Assembly: GCA_023512835.1 (NCBI GenBank)
Contig: CM042086.1
Location: 12,862,809-12,926,808 of the forward strand
From: Taxillus chinensis
Lineage: Eukaryota; Streptophyta; Magnoliopsida; Santalales; Loranthaceae
Direction of reading: 5' to 3'
Length of the DNA stretch: 64,000 nt
Under the pieces are notes generated by a model, which was not told the origin of the DNA, did not search any database, and worked only from the letters and a program-made list of their open reading frames with translations. The number at the start of each line of letters is the position of its first letter. The first letter of the stretch is position 1. The translations under genes were made by a program, and so were the position numbers. Below are positions 12,685 to 25,194 of the stretch, in pieces.

Positions 12685-12721
<37 letters not shown>
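12685..12721. repeat. (CT)n microsatellite upstream of the U-box kinase gene
   Basis: About 18 CT repeats in the promoter-like region, roughly 420 bases before the ATG. CT/GA tracts in plant promoters can be bound by BBR/BPC GAGA-binding factors; that role is inference here. Confidence 0.93.
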
Positions 12722-12726
<5 letters not shown>

Positions 12727-12989
12727 GGCAAAGAGTAAACGCCTACTCACCTGACCTGGTCCATGTCAATGACCACAAAGAATAGTAATTACTAATCTTA
12801 TCCATTAGGTAGTCAACCAAAGTTGCCTGGGCTTTGCCTCGAGGCCCAATTTTTCATGTTAGCCCAAAACCACACCCCAGCGGCCCAGCCCAGCCAGCCG
12901 TCTCCAAACCTGTGGTCCAATGGCCTGTTGACACATCATGCCACATGCGTGCATGTATCTTTTTTCCGTATTTATTTCAACGCTAATCA

Positions 12990-13050
12990 TTGACTGACGG
13001 TCAACGGTTCATAACTGCAGTTCAATCTGGTTGACTAATCTACGTTGACC
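12990..13050. promoter_or_regulatory. W-box cluster
   Basis: Four TTGAC[CT] cores in 61 bases: TTGACT at 12990, GGTCAA (reverse) at 12999, TTGACT at 13031, TTGACC at 13045. They end 87 bases before the ATG of the USP-kinase-U-box gene. WRKY factors bind this core. Clustering so close to the start suggests stress or defence control, which is inference. Confidence 0.6.
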
Positions 13051-13136
13051 GAACACGAACCGGGAGAAGAACCAAGCCCAACACATCACTCCTTCCTCTA
13101 CGCTCTCCCGTGCGTTGGCACTTGGCAGCAGCGTCG

Positions 13137-13288
13137 ATGAGGTCCGTCGCGGTGGCGGTACGCGGTGGCGGCGGCAGAGGCAGCCGGAGGGCTGTACGGT
13201 GGGCGGCGGAGAACCTCCTGCCGGAGGCGGATCGATTCGTTCTAGTCCATGTCATGCCTACCATTACTTCAATCCCCACACCATGTTC

Positions 13289-13337
<49 letters not shown>

Positions 13338-16300
13338 CCTGCGGGCTTGCGTTTCTTTGATTGAATTGCTATAGGACCTGGATTCAGATCGTTGATTTTG
13401 GACCTTTTGGTGAAGAATGTTTGTATTGCGATGGGGTTGACTGTGTGTGTATATTTTTATATTTAAATATTTTATATTTATTATTGTGATGTTGACCGTT
13501 GAGGTTGAATATAGGTTGTATGTGATTTCGATTTGTTTGGTTGCTGAGATTAGTATGAAATGGAAGGAAATAACAGAATCGAGTGATGGACTTTGCTGAT
13601 GATGTTCAGTTTGACTACCAAAAAAGCAGTATGAAAGGGATAGATAAGGTGAAATATTCACCATATCTGTGGCTTCCAAATCAACCCTTATATGATTTTA
13701 TATATTACTCCTCCTTGCAGTCAAATGAAACATTATTGAATTCATTAAGCCGAAAAGGACGTTGTGTGTGTGTGTACAAACACACATTCCTCTTGCTTCT
13801 GGCCGTCAAATGAAACATTATTGAATTGATGAAGCCAAAAGGGGAAATCCAAAGTCCAAAGTAGTCGTTCAAGTGAGCTACTTATAAGTGTGAAGTCAAC
13901 TCTCTAATAAATAGAGTTTGACATTAGCTGCATTTACAGTACACTTTCTGGATGTTTTGATAATTCAGTGATTCAAACGATTGATTTATTTAAAAAAAAG
14001 TCATGCAAATGCGTGATTTGACACTAACTCGGTGACGGATGAATTGATGAATCCTATTGATGTGTAAACTTTATATTTATAATTAACAAAAAAATAAACA
14101 GTTTCCTTCGAGCGGAGAAAGCAGAATTGCTTGCCTTCCCTTTGATGCCTGAGAGGCGAAATGTTTACTATTTATTCTAGGATGAGTTTTTGTTCATCCC
14201 AACTTTGTTTAAGTTGTAATTGTTGTTAACCTTTGATGAGTATGTGAAAGCAAATATTTGTATAGTTAGCATGCATGTGGCACAAATAGAGCGAAAGGCT
14301 AGAGATGTTGAGATAGAGTTAGTGTGGAAGCATGGAAAAAGGGCAAAGAAGCTGCAATGTTTAGTGAAGGACAATGCTAGAGATAAGAACAATACTAATT
14401 CCTCAGTCAAGTCCGAATGCTCCTTTGTAAGCATGACAAAAGTCCATAAAAGTTGAGGTGGAGTTTGTGAAGGGCAACGGTAGAGATGGAGTTAGTAAAG
14501 GACAATGGTAGAAATGGAGTTAATGAAAGACAATGATTGAGATAAAATTAGTGAAGGATAATGATAGAGATGGAATTAGAGAAGGAGATTGATGATTCCC
14601 TAATTAAGTCCAAAAACTACTTAGAAAGCATTTATTGGCCTAATCTAGAAGCCACTCAGTAAGGTTATTCGGGATACTCTTGTTTGAAATTCATACCCCG
14701 GAAGGAGCTCAAGAAGTGTTAATCTAGAGGCATCAGCAAGCTATTTTGAGGCTAATGTCACGGGATCAAAGTTTTTAAGCTATTTTTGAGGCTAATGTCA
14801 CGGGACACATGTAAATTAGTTTCATCCTACCTTAGGCTCATCAGGAGAATAATTTTAGTTCTTCTAATATAAGTTTTTTTACTTTCAGACACTATTAATT
14901 TTCAAATCATTGCCTAACATTTGCTGCTCGACTCTATAAAATCGGTTTAAGGCTTATTTAGTTCATGAAATTTCGCTAAATTAAGTTACGTGTGGGTTAA
15001 CTCGTTGTAAGTCTAATTCTGTGACACTAAACCTTAAAAGCCTGAGTTCAAAAGTCAAGCAAAATTCAATAAACGTTAATCAGTATATTACTGAGTCACT
15101 AAGATGAACATTAATCAATAAGCTATTCCAAAAGACTAAATTAGGAAGGCAATCATTAATCAATAATTAATCCAAAAGGCCAAATTTGGAAGGTCAAGTC
15201 CAAAAGATTTGGTAAGTATTCATTAGAGGGTACCATAGGGCTAAGGTAAAGTCTGAAAGCCTTATTTAGTATGCTAAGTCAAGAAACCTACCAAATAAGA
15301 CTAATGTTTGAAAGCCTTACTTAGAAGGCTAAGTCTAAAAGCTTTATTTAGCAAGACTCAAAAAGGCCAAACCCAAAGTTAGTAAGTTCATTTAAGATGT
15401 TGGAGTATTCTAAAAGGGGCCCACTCAAAGAACTTTATTCAGCAAGGAAGGCTTATTCTAAAAATACTCTAAATCGGTCCACCTAGGAAGCTTCATTTAG
15501 CAAGGGTTATTCCAAAAGGATCTGAATATTAGTTGAGGAGACTTATTCCAAATGTTTAACTGAATGTGTGAGAATTGACCTATTAGTCAAGATGGTATAC
15601 TCCAAATGCTTTATGAATCTTCTATGAAGCAATTTGGGAACAATGATGGTATTGCGGTGAGGATTCATCTAGGCTATTTATTATTTCTATAAATAAAATC
15701 AATGGTTAAATTAAAAAAGCGGGAAAATAATCTTATTTAATTTAAAGCATTCTTGATTTTCTGCATATTGTCTAGATAGGTTCCCATGTGCTGTCAAGCA
15801 AAAAAAAAAGTAGTCAGTGCCAAAAGCGAAAGATATAACCAAATCACAATTCAAGAAAGAGATGACAATTAAGGCAGTCAAGAATTGCAGTATAAATAAA
15901 AGGAAATATCTCTATCATTTATTATGGTTGGACATTTTGGAGTTCAAACTTGGAGATTTATATTGGAGAGATAAATCAGATAACTTCAAGGTAGATAACG
16001 AGTTTTTTTTTTATTATCAAATAGGTTAAAGTGAATTAGACAACAAATAGATAAAAAGAAGTTCAAAAGCTAACGCCTAATGAAGAAGAAGAGACACATT
16101 AGTTGACATTTTAATTTTACTTCTCTTCTTGGTAGACATATTGTTCATGCATAATTTGTTGTATGTGCTCATTTGGTATGCATGAATAAATTAAATCTTA
16201 TTAAAGAAATGAGATTGACTTGGCAATGAAAATAAAATGCATGAATACTATTACCTTGTTTTGTTAGGGAATGAATTAATTTTGTATTTTAGTATAATTA

Positions 16301-19300
16301 TAAATTATCGTTTTAAATAATAAATTTTAAAATAAAAAAAATACAATTACATTACTTAACCTAAATCATTTAATGCAACGCTCCTTCCTCTTACACGCTC
16401 ACCACCAATGAAAGATAAAAGAGAGAGAGAGATGTCAATGATATCACCTCCTATTCTACTTCTCTTTCACTAACTGGTAAAAATTTTATTATGATATTGT
16501 AGTAACAAATAGTTTCACGAGCTCAATGTTAAACTCATCACAACCAAACTATAAGGGTCCAGTGCTTTGGGCAGGAAACTCAGACAACACAATAACAGAT
16601 AAAGAAATTCTGCAACACACAATTAAAACAAAGAGAAAAAAATTGTCAGTACTGAAGTTGCGAAAAGCTTGTTAAAATCTATGGAGCTTCTGAATTGTCT
16701 GTGCTCTTGATTTTGCTCGAATTCAGATTGTGCTTGCTCAATTAATTTTATTCACTGTATTAATCTTCAAAGTCTTCAACTTTATTAAAAATATATTCTA
16801 ACAGTCAATTCCTCAAATCTAGATTATAATAAATTGGCCATTAATGTTGTGTGTGTCTTCTACAATTAATTGGAACTGTCCAAAATATTTAAATCTTTAG
16901 TTCTTCAAATGTTGAAAGTTAATTCATTACTTCGAATCAGTTATAGAGGTCCTTTTCTGTTTTTCAATCCACTTTCATCGGTTGTATTCTAATGGTTGAT
17001 TCCTCAAATTTGGATTGTAACAAATTGGTCATTAATGTTGTGAGTCTTCTTCAATTATTTGAGACTGCCCAAACATTCAAATGGTGAAAGTCAATTCATT
17101 ACTTCGAATCTATTATAGACGCCCTTTTTCGTTTTTTCAATCCACTTTCATCGGTTTATGGTCCTTCTGGTGTTTTCTGTTGCATTCTATGGTTGAAGTT
17201 CTATAAATCGGAGTAAATTGGCCTTTTCATGGCTTGTTAACGTCAACAAGAGCTTTTGGTGCATTATTGAGTCAACTTGGTGCGTCATCAATTCAAGTTG
17301 TGTATTCTCTTGGATTCTTTGGATCAAGTTCTATGAATAGAGATACACTCATCTTTTCATGGCTTGATGACATCAAAAAAGAACATTTGGTGCATAAGCT
17401 AGTTGACATGGTGCGTTATTAACTCAAGTGACATTTTACGTAAGCCAGAGATATTAATGATTCACCAAGTACCAAAGTATACTTAAAAGCTTTGAACTTT
17501 TTTCGCAAATGAACTCTTTTAATGAAAAATGTTCTCGTCTCAAAGGTCCAGGGCTACTGGTGAGTCATGCTGACATAGTCTAGAGGGTTTGGTGTTTGAA
17601 ATTCCAGGGCTATTGGTATGTCATGTTTATGTACACCAGAGCTTCTGGTGCTGTTATACAGTGTCATTTCGTTAAATAATAAATCATTTGCTCTTCTTTA
17701 AACTTCACGTTTCCAGTAAGTCTAGTGTGTCCAACTTGTGCCAGCCATTGGTTCTGGTGGTTCGATATGACGTCATATCATTTAATAAAGTGGTCCTCTT
17801 TACCTAACTTATTTGCTCCTTCATTTTTCAAACAAAATCGTGTCCTGTGATACCTTTAGATGATATGGTGTGTCACGCTTATGTATGCCAAATCTTCTGT
17901 AACTTTATATGTCCTCATTTCAATTAATAAACCATTCCTTTTAACTCCTTTTGACATTCAATCTCATTTAATAGAGCAATGTTGTTTTTTGGTTTAGTGA
18001 TGCTGGTTTGTCATGCTAACATATGTCAGTGCCTCTGGTTGTTTATATGCTGTTGTTTTATGAACCAAGGGGGCCTAATTTATCATCCTTACATCAGTCA
18101 GTAGATTTAGAGATTGAAGCAACGTTTGTATCTGTAAATGATGCCGTTCAGTCTGTTTTGGTTTTCTTCATATGAACTTCTTTCTGTATTTTGCAAGGCC
18201 CTATGTGGCTTTAAACTAAATTATTTGCTATTCTAGCCTTTATCTTAGACCGAATGTTATTTAATCATAATTTCCTCTACGAGTAACTTATTGAGATCAT
18301 TCTATAAAGTTTCTTTTCAGGAATAAAACTTTGATTTTAGACTTACACTAAATTAAACTTGTTTTTCATACTTAAGGGTTGACTTAATTTTTTAACCTGA
18401 TTTATACTCTCGACTTGGCGTTTTTTTATCTTCCAATTCTTCTATTTTTCTCCTATTTCTTTCTGGGTTTCAATACTCAACACATTGCTTTATTCCTCAT
18501 GAGTGGATTGTCTTAGGCAAAGGTTGAAGCCTTGTCACAATGTCACCCGTGGAGTAAGTATATTACTGAACCATGTATATTTTTGTCTTCTCTATTTTAA
18601 GCATTCTGCAATTTGTTAATTACTTGTGTGATCTATCTAACAAAACACTTAAGAATCATAAATTATTAACTTGTTTTCTATAGAGACCTTTATCAAGACT
18701 TGTCTGCGTGTGGGTGTACTAATTTACCCCCCTCTCAGTGCAACTCTGTAGACTTTTGTGAGCATTTTAGCTTTAGAAGCCATTCTTAGTCAGGATCCTG
18801 TTTTCAACAGCAGGAACTTACGTACCTATAAAGGATTTAGATGCAAAGGTTGTGGCAATGTATGTACAAGACATGCGAGTGAAGTGTGAAGATATCTTTA
18901 CACCATATAAGAAACTATGCAAATCAGACAAGGTAAAGCTTTTTTTCTCTCTTCTTTGATGTTAGTTTCTGCTCGGTATGAGCTATTGTTGATCCATAGT
19001 TTTGAATCAAATTCCTGGTAGGTGGAAACTTTGATTTTGGAGGATGACAATATTCCTGCAGCACTCCTTGGGTACATATCTGATTCCAATATTAGCAGCC
19101 TAGTGGTCGGCTCTCAAGGCATTTTATGGTATGCAGTAATGCAGGACAAATTTGAGGTTAACAATAATCTATTTTACGATTCTTCATTTTTATAAGTGGT
19201 TATTTCTTATTGCCTCTTCCTTTTTATTTTTTCTTGAATCTCAAGTCAACTATTTAAGAAGCTAAAGGGCCCAGAAGTACCGTCAACAGTGTTGAGACAT

Positions 19301-22300
19301 GCAATTGACAGTTGTGATATTTATGTCATATCTAATTTTACTGTCTATGCAAAACGAGCCAATCCTTCAACTGTACATGGTATGTTGATTTTTTTTTTCT
19401 TTGATGGTCCTTAAATTTCCACGTGTTTACAATTTAGCTTCCTTTCTCTGCTCTTTTGTGGCAATGTGTTGGCAGAGACCAGCTCAAGAATCTTTATGTT
19501 TACTCAAAGAAAATTTAGAGATATTTCTGGAGTGTCCAGGTTGCATTCTTCCTTGATGGGGTCCAGTGTTCGAAAGACTTTCCATGCCTTCTCTACATCA
19601 GACATAAGTTACCCAAATCGTCAGGCATGTACGCAGAAAGGGTCTTGGACAAGTTTTAGAATAGATCATGAATTTAATGATACAAGTTCAAGAGATAGTG
19701 AATCAGAAAAGTGTGCACTTGAGCATTGTGATTCTATGGTTTCTGCAAATACTGATCAGGTGAATTTCTAAAGGCATCATGGGCTACAATTGCACCTTTT
19801 TTATTGCCCCCCTTGTTTTGGGTGTGTTATTATCCTTTGTAAAGATGATGACTGAATCTGTATATAGTACAAAAGTTGACTCTAGAAAATGCCATCTGCA
19901 GGCAGACATACAGGCTGAAATCGAGCATCTGCGGCTTGAATTGCAAAATAATGCTGCCTTGTTAGGTTCAGGAGTCGATGACTCTGAAAAGTGGACAGAT
20001 GAGCATTGTGATATGGCTTGTGCAAATGCTTATCAGGTGAATTTTTAAAGGTGACATGACATACAGTTGCACATATCTTACTTTTCTTTGGGAAGTTTGA
20101 TGACTAAATCCGCATATAGTTCAAAACTTGTCATTATTTACATGCCATCTACAGGCAGACTCGCAGGCTGAAATTCAACATATGCAGCTTGAATTGCAAA
20201 ATACTGTTACCATGTATGCACAAGCTTGTGAAGAGCTGGCTCAAACCCAATATAAGGTTCATCATTCAAGACCATTTCTAATGTCATGCACTGTCATAAA
20301 TTGTATTTCTGCCACAGCATTAATTTTATTCCAAACCACCTTGGAATTTATAAGATTGAAAATTTGTAGTCTCAATAGCATTTTTAATATCATGTGCTGA
20401 GACATAAATTGTATTTTGTGCAAGGTATTATTTTTAGTCCAAACCTCCTTGGAATTTAAAAGATTAAAATTTTGTAGTAATGTAGGATGAAATTAGGGAC
20501 TGGGAATAGAAATTGATAGGTTAGGAATTTCAACTGCAGAAAGGATCACTACTCCTATGGGTTTCCTTAACGCAGAAAGGAACAGGCAGTGAAGATCACA
20601 ATCAACAAGCACAATAATATAATATTTCAAACAAACAATGTCTACCACTTTAGTTACGACCTTCCTTTATAGGATAAAAAAACCAACAGACAACTCATAA
20701 TTATATTGACAAGTAAAATGCCTGAAATGATATAATAAGATAATATCTGCGTAAATAGAAAAAAAGGTTAAAACACAGAAATGGTAGGACTATCCACAAA
20801 ATGATGTCCTGTGGACCAATCTATATCATGTTGTCTCATAATTTGTTTTCTGTTTTGACCTTACTGAGAATAGATTTTAGTAATGAAGTGCATACATGGA
20901 CATTGAACGTTTACTGATGCATTGTCCTGGCACAGATGGTGGGAAAGCTTTAATGGATATAAATTTGGGATGTGATCTTTAAAGTGAAACTTTTGGTTTT
21001 TCCCGTATTTGCATGCCTTGTGTCATGTATGTATGTATTTCACTTCCTATGATGGTCTTATGTTCTTGGACCTCCATGTTGTAGGTCCAGTTGTGCTCTT
21101 CTAAATGGCAAGAAGAAACTAGAAAAGCAAATGTGGTCCTAGAAAGGGAAGAAGGCTTGAGGAAAATTGCTGCCCAAGAGAGACAGAAATATTTGGATGC
21201 CATGAAGGAGGTTGACTTCGCAAAAGAGTTGCTTGCTAAAGAAGCTTATGAAAGGCAGATAGCTGAACTCACTGCCCTCAATGAGTCTGCAGAGAGACAA
21301 AAAATTGCCGATGCACTCTTTTCAAGTGACAGGAGGTACAGAATGTACTCCAGGGATGAAATAGAGGCTGCTACAGAAATATTCTCTGAGAATAAGGTTA
21401 TAGGAGAAGGTGGGTATGGGAAGGTTTACAGATGCAATATTGATCACACTGCTGTAGCTGTTAAGGTTCTTTGTTCAGATGCATCTGACAAAAAAGAGGA
21501 ATTTCTTAGAGAGGTGCATGAGATTCTTGCTGTAATCTCTATCAAATATAACTTTCTCATCTAATTCATTAGAATGAATACTATTGAACTCAGATTGCTG
21601 CTAAATATTTCTTAAATGATGTTTACTTGCAGGTTGAAGTTCTTAGCCAACTACACCACCCACATGTGGTTTCATTGCTTGGCGCATGTCCTGAAAGCGG
21701 TTGCTTGGTTTATGAATACATGGAAAATGGAAACCTGGAAAAACATATATTGCAAAAAAGTGGCGGACCATCTCTTCCATGGTTCGTTCGTTTTCGGATT
21801 GCCTTTGAGATAGCTTGTGGACTTGCATTCTTACATGCCTCAAAGCCAGAGCCCATTGTTCATCGAGATTTAAAGCCCGGAAATATTCTATTGGACAGAA
21901 ATTACATGAGCAAAATCGGAGATGTTGGGTTGGCTAAACTCATGTCAGATGTTATACCTGATGATGTTACCGCATATGGAGACACTATGCTTGCTGGTAC
22001 CCTGCACTACATGGATCCAGAGTATCAGAGAACTGGCACCCTCAGGCCCAAATCCGATTTATATGCTCTTGGAGTCATCATTCTTCAATTGGTGGCAGGT
22101 CGCCATCCACATGGGCTTATATTGGCAGTTGAAAATGCCATTACTACTGGTATTTTGGCAGAGGTGCTGGATAAAGCGGTTACTGACTGGCCACCAGCTG
22201 AAACAAGTGAATTAGTTGGCATTGCTCTGAAATGTTGTGAGCTTAGGTGCCGGGACAGGCCAGATTTAGATACAGAAGTGTTACCAGTTCTCAAAAGACT

Positions 22301-22667
22301 TGCTGAAAAGGCAAATGCAAGAGTGAAGGCAGAAAAAGACCGTTGTTGCACCCCTGGCCCCTTTTTCTGTCCAATTCTTCAGGTGACGTTTTCTTATGGC
22401 ATTAAGAAAATGTGGTTGACTGTTATGATTCTGTGGGAAAGGTTGTTGAATTTCATTTTTGATTTGATGCAGGAAGTAATGGATGATCCACACATCGCTG
22501 CTGATGGCTTTTCCTATGAGCATAGAGCAATAAAAGCATGGCTTGAGAGACACAATGTCTCGCCGGTGACAAAGCGCAGGCTTGAGCATACAATGCTAAC
22601 TCCAAATCATGCACTATATTCTGCAATACAGGAGTGGAGGTCACAGAAAATCATTTCAGTTGGTTGA
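13137..22667 (+). CDS. USP domain - receptor-like cytoplasmic kinase - U-box protein (E3 ligase family), 10 exons
   Basis: Plant U-box protein of the PUB35/PUB51-53 type: an N-terminal universal-stress-protein domain, a coiled-coil linker, a Ser/Thr kinase domain and a C-terminal U-box for ubiquitin ligation. Exons: 13137-13284, 18811-18932, 19022-19128, 19246-19379, 19476-19759, 19902-20036, 20155-20256, 21085-21513, 21633-22382, 22473-22667, giving 801 aa. Visible: USP start (SVAVAVRGG, WAAENLLP, LVHVMP), glycine loop IGEGGYGKVY (about 451-460), AVKVL lysine (about 471), HRDLKPGNILLD (Asp about 566), GDVGLAKL in place of DFG (usual in this subfamily), APE-like MDPEYQ, then a U-box with DGFSYEHRAIKAWL near the end. 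Intron 1 is 5.5 kb with a GTTCGT donor directly followed by (CT)n. Exon 6 arose by tandem duplication. The family is secure; the exon 3/4 junction is the least certain join. Confidence 0.93.
13285..13335. repeat. (CT)n tract starting at intron 1 donor of the U-box kinase
   Basis: About 23 CT repeats (13290-13335) begin five bases after the proposed splice donor at 13285. Confidence 0.9.
14290..14600. repeat. Degenerate ~28-bp minisatellite in U-box kinase intron 1
   Basis: Five to seven diverged copies of a unit close to GGAGTTAGTGAAGGACAATG plus TAGAGAT, for example near 14355, 14460, 14490, 14518 and 14546. An open frame over part of it is a by-product of the repeat. Confidence 0.75.
14735..15560. 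repeat. Degenerate repeat tract in U-box kinase intron 1
   Basis: The phrase GAGGCTAATGTCACGGGA occurs twice (near 14748 and 14789). From about 15030 to 15560 a loose family of AAGCCTTA/TTTAG/GGCTAAGTC/AAAAG phrases recurs many times. No coding signal was seen. Origin unknown; possibly an old transposon or minisatellite. Confidence 0.55.
16795..17157. repeat. Two tandem ~170-190-bp repeats in U-box kinase intron 1
   Basis: Unit 1 at about 16795-16985 and unit 2 at about 16986-17157. Both contain ATTCCTCAAAT, CATTAATGTTGTG, CAATTCATTACTTCGAATC-like text and CAATCCACTTTCATCGGTT. Confidence 0.85.
17165..18060. repeat. Further nested repeats in U-box kinase intron 1
   Basis: A ~130-bp unit is present twice (about 17195-17295 and 17328-17425; shared TTTTCATGGCTTG, TTTGGTGCAT and TCAACTCAAGT-type text). 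From 17540 to 18060 there are four looser copies of a phrase with GGT[AG]TGTCATGCT, followed by a CTTCTGGT-like segment. No protein-coding signal. A retroelement LTR or satellite origin is possible but unproven. Confidence 0.6.
18690..18760 (+). mobile_element. Possible LTR-end remnant in U-box kinase intron 1
   Basis: The text AATTTACCCCCCTCTCAGTG resembles the C-run downstream end commonly seen just inside plant LTR retrotransposon 5' LTRs. No primer-binding site or second LTR was found, so this is only a hint that part of the 5.5-kb intron derives from a retroelement. Confidence 0.25.
19695..20208 (+). repeat. Tandem duplication of exon-intron-exon segment in the U-box kinase
   Basis: Unit A (about 19695-19950: end of exon 5, intron 5, start of exon 6) is repeated as unit B (about 19981-20208: end of exon 6, intron 6, start of exon 7). 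Both exon parts match (GAGCATTGTGAT; GCAGAC..CAGGCTGAAAT), and so do the introns (GTGAATTT[CT]TAAAGG; GCCATCT[GA]CAGGCAGAC). The result is one extra phase-0 exon of 135 bases in the coiled-coil linker. Confidence 0.9.
20276..20480. repeat. Tandem ~100-bp duplication in U-box kinase intron 7
   Basis: Copies at about 20276-20369 and 20385-20480 share CATAAATTGTATTT, CCAAACC[AT]CCTTGGAATTT and AAATTTGTAG. The rest of intron 7 (20257-21084) holds nothing recognisable. Confidence 0.85.
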
Positions 22668-24804
22668 TAGGGGGATAGATAGGTTTACACGGGACATTGC
22701 TGCCTTCATTGTAAATATACTCTAGGTATTCCCTAATTTCACTTCCTTTTTTTGTGTGCTTGTATGTTCACGTCAAAGAAAAAATATTTAAAATTCTATT
22801 CTCTGCAATTGCAGTAAGCGAGTATGTATATGTCAGAATCTAAAAGGATTTAAATAAACACTTAATTAAAATCCAAAAAAAAAAAAGGAAACTAAGTAGA
22901 ACTCATGAAAACAATTTTGTATAGTAATCTATTTGGAATGAACTTGTAGAGGAACTGAATCTGAATGATGATTAATCTTTATTACAGTAATTAAACTATA
23001 AAATTTATTAGTCGAACAAAACAATGGCTTGAAATGAAATGGTATAATAATAATAATAATTACAGGTCGAATTGAAATTACTCGTTAACAGCAATGACCT
23101 ATGACAAAAGGCCTAAATGCACAACTCAGTTTGATTTTTTTTATTATTATCTGTTTTTGTTTTCTAAACACAGATAGTTATTATAATTAATATGCACACA
23201 TTACTTGAAATGCGCATGTTATATGTAACATAAATGTCTTATGTTGGCATGTTACCCCTCAAGCTTAGCAGTCCTAAATGGTTTTTTTTAAATGCGGGTC
23301 AACTTACGGCAATCATTTTGCGAATTATGGAACTACGACATACAGTCTATTATATATATATATAAAGTTGGGATTCACTCTGTGTATAATCTTTATGACA
23401 TTTATTTTTTTTTTTTTTTGTTGCACAGGAATTTGTTTGACCTCGCAAGCAACACTACATTTTACTTTATAATAATAATAATAATAATAGGCTCTAAATA
23501 AAGATTATGGAGATAAGAGCTAAGTAAAGTCAAATCCTAAAGCCTCTCTATTGCCAGTATATAATAAAAACCTGTTTGGATGAATAAATATATAAATATA
23601 TATGTGTGTGTGTGTGCGGTTGCATCTCTACGGCTAAATATGACAGGCTTGATTGAATCACAATTCACAGGACATGTTGCACTTAGCAGTGGTGTTACTG
23701 TTGCATGAATATAAAATTTGTATTTTAAAACTACTATATTATATTTTATAATTTGAAGCTCTTTTATCAGGGAGAGAGAGGTGGAAGTAAGTGTATAGGA
23801 CGCCTTCTATCATTCCCAGACAAACTATAGTTTTATGATCATTACTTAAATGAAACACTCATAAAGCTAAAATATCCCACCTCAATTAATAATTACATTA
23901 ATAATACTTCATTCTCTGTTACAATTTCCCACCTCTTTATCTCTAATTCTCCAGTCCAGCCTAACACTACCACCTATGCTAAGCCTGCCCTCAAGGCTCG
24001 AGGTGCTTAATTATGGGTGGACATTTTTCATAATTTTATAAATTTACATGAAAGTCAATGGCGATACTATATAATTTATATATATACTTATATATGTGTA
24101 TATTGTTTTATCTGTATATATATATATATACCATAGGCTGCGCACATGTGAAAACTATACTGGACTAGCATAAACAAAATTATCAACGTGTCCCTTTGCC
24201 TTTTTCTATACACTTCATTTTAGCAAACGTAAGTTTTCCCCGACCACTTGTACTACTAATTAAAGGAAACAAAGTTAATTACATGTAAAATGTATTCATG
24301 AAGTCAAGGAACCATATATAGATGCCCAAAACATACATATTCGATCCTCGGTCAAAAACTATACTTTTAGGCAAGGTGTATCTCATGCAAGTAGCACACC
24401 ACTTTCTGATCATTAGTTGAGAAGAAACTATTGAGCTTCTCCACTAGCTAACCGGGATAATTAATATAGAAAAAAGTAGATTAGTAGTGATTAATTATGA
24501 AGGGATGGCAAACTGTAATCTCATTCTTGGTTCGTTAATTTAGTCCTTTAAATACCTAAAAATTAAATTAAATATTTGTAGCTAGATCTTAGGGCTTCCC
24601 AAGTTAATTAATTAATTAAAAGATGGGATTCATCACTTTCCATTTTGTCAACAGGCCCAAGTCTTCCTTAGCTAGCTTGTTCTACCCTATAGTTCAAAAA
24701 CGTTAAAAAAGAAGTCTCATGCAGCATGAAAACCGTTTTACTGTAATGATTTATTTATCATACATACATACATACATACATACATACATACATACATACA
24801 TACA

Positions 24805-24840
<36 letters not shown>

Positions 24841-24845
24841 TATAC

Positions 24846-24878
<33 letters not shown>

Positions 24879-25194
24879 GATACCAAAAGGTCAAGTCGAT
24901 CGTCTGTCTTCAACACACCCCACCGGCCCACCTTTCCCTTCCCTTCACTCCTGACTCCCCTCCCCCGAATCCTCCTCCCCTTCATCGGCCATCATTCACG
25001 CCCCGCGCGTACGTACGTTCAAGACCCACAATCTATATATATATATATATATATAAAGCCAAAATCCATTGCCTCGTTTTTCTCTCCCCTCAGACAGTCG
25101 TCACGCACGTTCTCCAAATATTCAAACCGGAATCGCAAATTCGCAATCAATCACGACATTAAATAAATTTTTAATAAATTAAACCTTTAGCATC
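22668..25194. other. Intergenic: U-box kinase 3' UTR to ALP1-like promoter
   Basis: AT-rich, with a (TAA)n run near 23470, a small (GT)n run near 23606-23618 and several short TA runs. No coding signal. The last 300 bases before 25195 are C-rich and T-rich, with a (TA)n tract at about 25036-25055 that could act as a TATA region. Confidence 0.6.
24759..24880. repeat. (CATA)n microsatellite followed by (TA)n
   Basis: About 18 CATA units (24759-24832) run into TA-rich repeats to about 24880, roughly 315-435 bases upstream of the ALP1-like ATG. Confidence 0.95.

Larger units (their letters stand above)
11716..13136. other. Intergenic: DGAT1 3' UTR and U-box kinase promoter
   Basis: The DGAT1 3' UTR is followed by AT-rich DNA to about 12540. 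From there the sequence looks promoter-like: a CACGTG G-box at 12621-12626, a (CT)n tract at about 12685-12721, and clustered TTGAC W-box cores up to 13050. No coding signal was seen. Confidence 0.6.
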
